The position numbers and the translations under genes are program-made. Shown here piece by piece: positions 63,366 to 64,000 of a stretch of DNA of 64,000 bases. The stretch's first letter is position 1, and every line of letters begins with the position of its first letter. The notes beneath the pieces were generated by a model that had not been told where the DNA came from, made no database searches, and worked only from the letters and a program-made list of their open reading frames with translations. The stretch comes from Aquimarina sp. TRL1 (GTDB lineage Bacteria > Bacteroidota > Bacteroidia > Flavobacteriales > Flavobacteriaceae), in the NCBI RefSeq assembly GCF_013365535.1, contig NZ_CP053590.1, positions 4,392,501-4,456,500 of the forward strand. Reading direction: 5' to 3'.

Positions 63366-64000
63366 TTATTGTATCAGTAGTTGTCTGACAGTTTCTTTAT
63401 TAGCCGTATCGATTACTTTTATAAAATACACCCCTTTTTTGAGTGCTGTCTTTATATGAAGTTTTGTTTGTGTACGATTCTGTATGACCTCTAACGGAAT
63501 ATGAGCTCCGGACATATCCAGTAAATATACTTTTTTGATCTGCACATCTTCTGAACTGTCAATATGAATCGTCTCATAAGCATAAGCCGGATTGGGATAT
63601 ACACTAATTAAGGAGGCTCTTCTTTCCTGATCTCTTCTCATCATAATATTATCTTCAATGATGGCTCCTGATATAATAGCAGCATTCATTTGTGCTAAAT
63701 AAGCAGTAGAAGGAGAGAAATCAAGAGGATGAATTTCTGAATAATATTCAGAAGGATGCTGACCAGAAGGCTCCTGACCAAACCAAAATTCTGTTCTGGA
63801 TTCTTTCCATCCCATACAATCATTCCAAATTCCATGTTTGATATAGTATTTTTTATTAAGTTGTCCTGCAAAAGAGAAACTAGGCTTTATCGTTCCACAA
63901 CACTCTATAGGTGTTATCTGCGCATTTGTCGCACTATCATAGATTGCCCACCAATGATTGACAAATACCGAATTCGACAGCGCTAATGCACTTATATGGA
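63366..64000 (-). CDS. T9SS-secreted protein, C-terminal part (truncated by window end)
   Basis: The frame is open through base 64000, so the ATG at 63815 is internal. The upstream part reads NSVFVNHWWAIYDSATNAQI and KKYYIKHGIWNDCMGWKESR, a beta-rich Trp-rich domain. The last about 80 residues form a type IX secretion sorting domain: LISVYPNPAYAYETIHID, VYLLDMSGAHI and GVYFIKVIDTANKETVRQLLIQ, the classical por-type CTD (YPNP, then a K at the end of the strands). The protein is therefore exported by T9SS and anchored or released at the surface. Its catalytic domain, if any, lies outside the window. Confidence 0.88.
   Translation of the reverse strand, partial: HISALALSNSVFVNHWWAIYDSATNAQITPIECCGTIKPSFSFAGQLNKKYYIKHGIWNDCMGWKESRTEFWFGQEPSGQHPSEYYSEIHPLDFSPSTAYLAQMNAAIISGAIIEDNIMMRRDQERRASLISVYPNPAYAYETIHIDSSEDVQIKKVYLLDMSGAHIPLEVIQNRTQTKLHIKTALKKGVYFIKVIDTANKETVRQLLIQ

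Overview
The window looks like chromosomal DNA of a marine-type member of the Bacteroidota, most likely family Flavobacteriaceae (Aquimarina or a near relative is a guess). The base composition is AT-rich. Promoters, where visible, carry the Bacteroidota -7 element TAnnTTTG and genes generally lack Shine-Dalgarno sites. Other typical traits are secreted proteins ending their signal peptide in AQ/GQ, a type IX secretion sorting tail, carboxypeptidase-like regulatory domains, DUF5916, DUF4350, a UMF1-type MFS carrier, and a small membrane protein found in flavobacteria. No tRNA, rRNA, CRISPR array, integrase or transposase was recognised.

Layout. 1-9.2 kb: end of a DUF5916 barrel protein, two secreted proteins, an FAD oxidoreductase between two AraC regulators, a SIS protein and a surface lipoprotein. 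9.4-17.3 kb: a membrane-anchored AraC regulator, an S41 peptidase, a large sortilin-like propeller protein and a PAS-LuxR regulator. 17.5-21.9 kb: a disturbed locus where a secreted helical gene sits between two 323-bp direct repeats that duplicate the 3' end of an AraC gene; that AraC gene lies beside a metallo-beta-lactamase-fold hydrolase. 22.3-29.9 kb: S41 peptidase, serine hydrolase, and a folate-independent methionine synthase operon (mesX-mesD-tauE) divergent from an Lrp regulator with a twin candidate operator. 29.9-36.6 kb: an AT-rich accessory island. 36.7-47.8 kb: cell-envelope genes (YceI, lipocalin, two OmpA proteins, M48 protease, Na+/H+ antiporter). 48-64 kb: SulP transporter, second MBL hydrolase, histidine decarboxylase, two astacin-like proteases, the ABC-F protein EttA with a HAD phosphatase, an acyl-CoA carboxylase subunit, a vWA protein and the end of a T9SS-secreted protein.

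The accessory island is the most interesting part. It holds a type IV-restriction-like protein (30266-31798) and a compact three-gene cassette (32307-35574): a DUF4297 (Cap4-like) nuclease, a Rad50/SMC-like ATPase with a CxxC hook, and a small beta-rich protein whose end is disrupted by a 53-bp tandem duplication. Both defence units are preceded, at nearly the same distance, by the same roughly 210-265 bp sequence module. The cassette is bracketed by two copies of a 112-115 bp palindromic element, one of which interrupts an XRE regulator remnant. This looks like a modular anti-phage island assembled by repeat-mediated exchange without a visible recombinase.

Functions, boundaries and regulatory sites were read by eye from the sequence; no database search was run.
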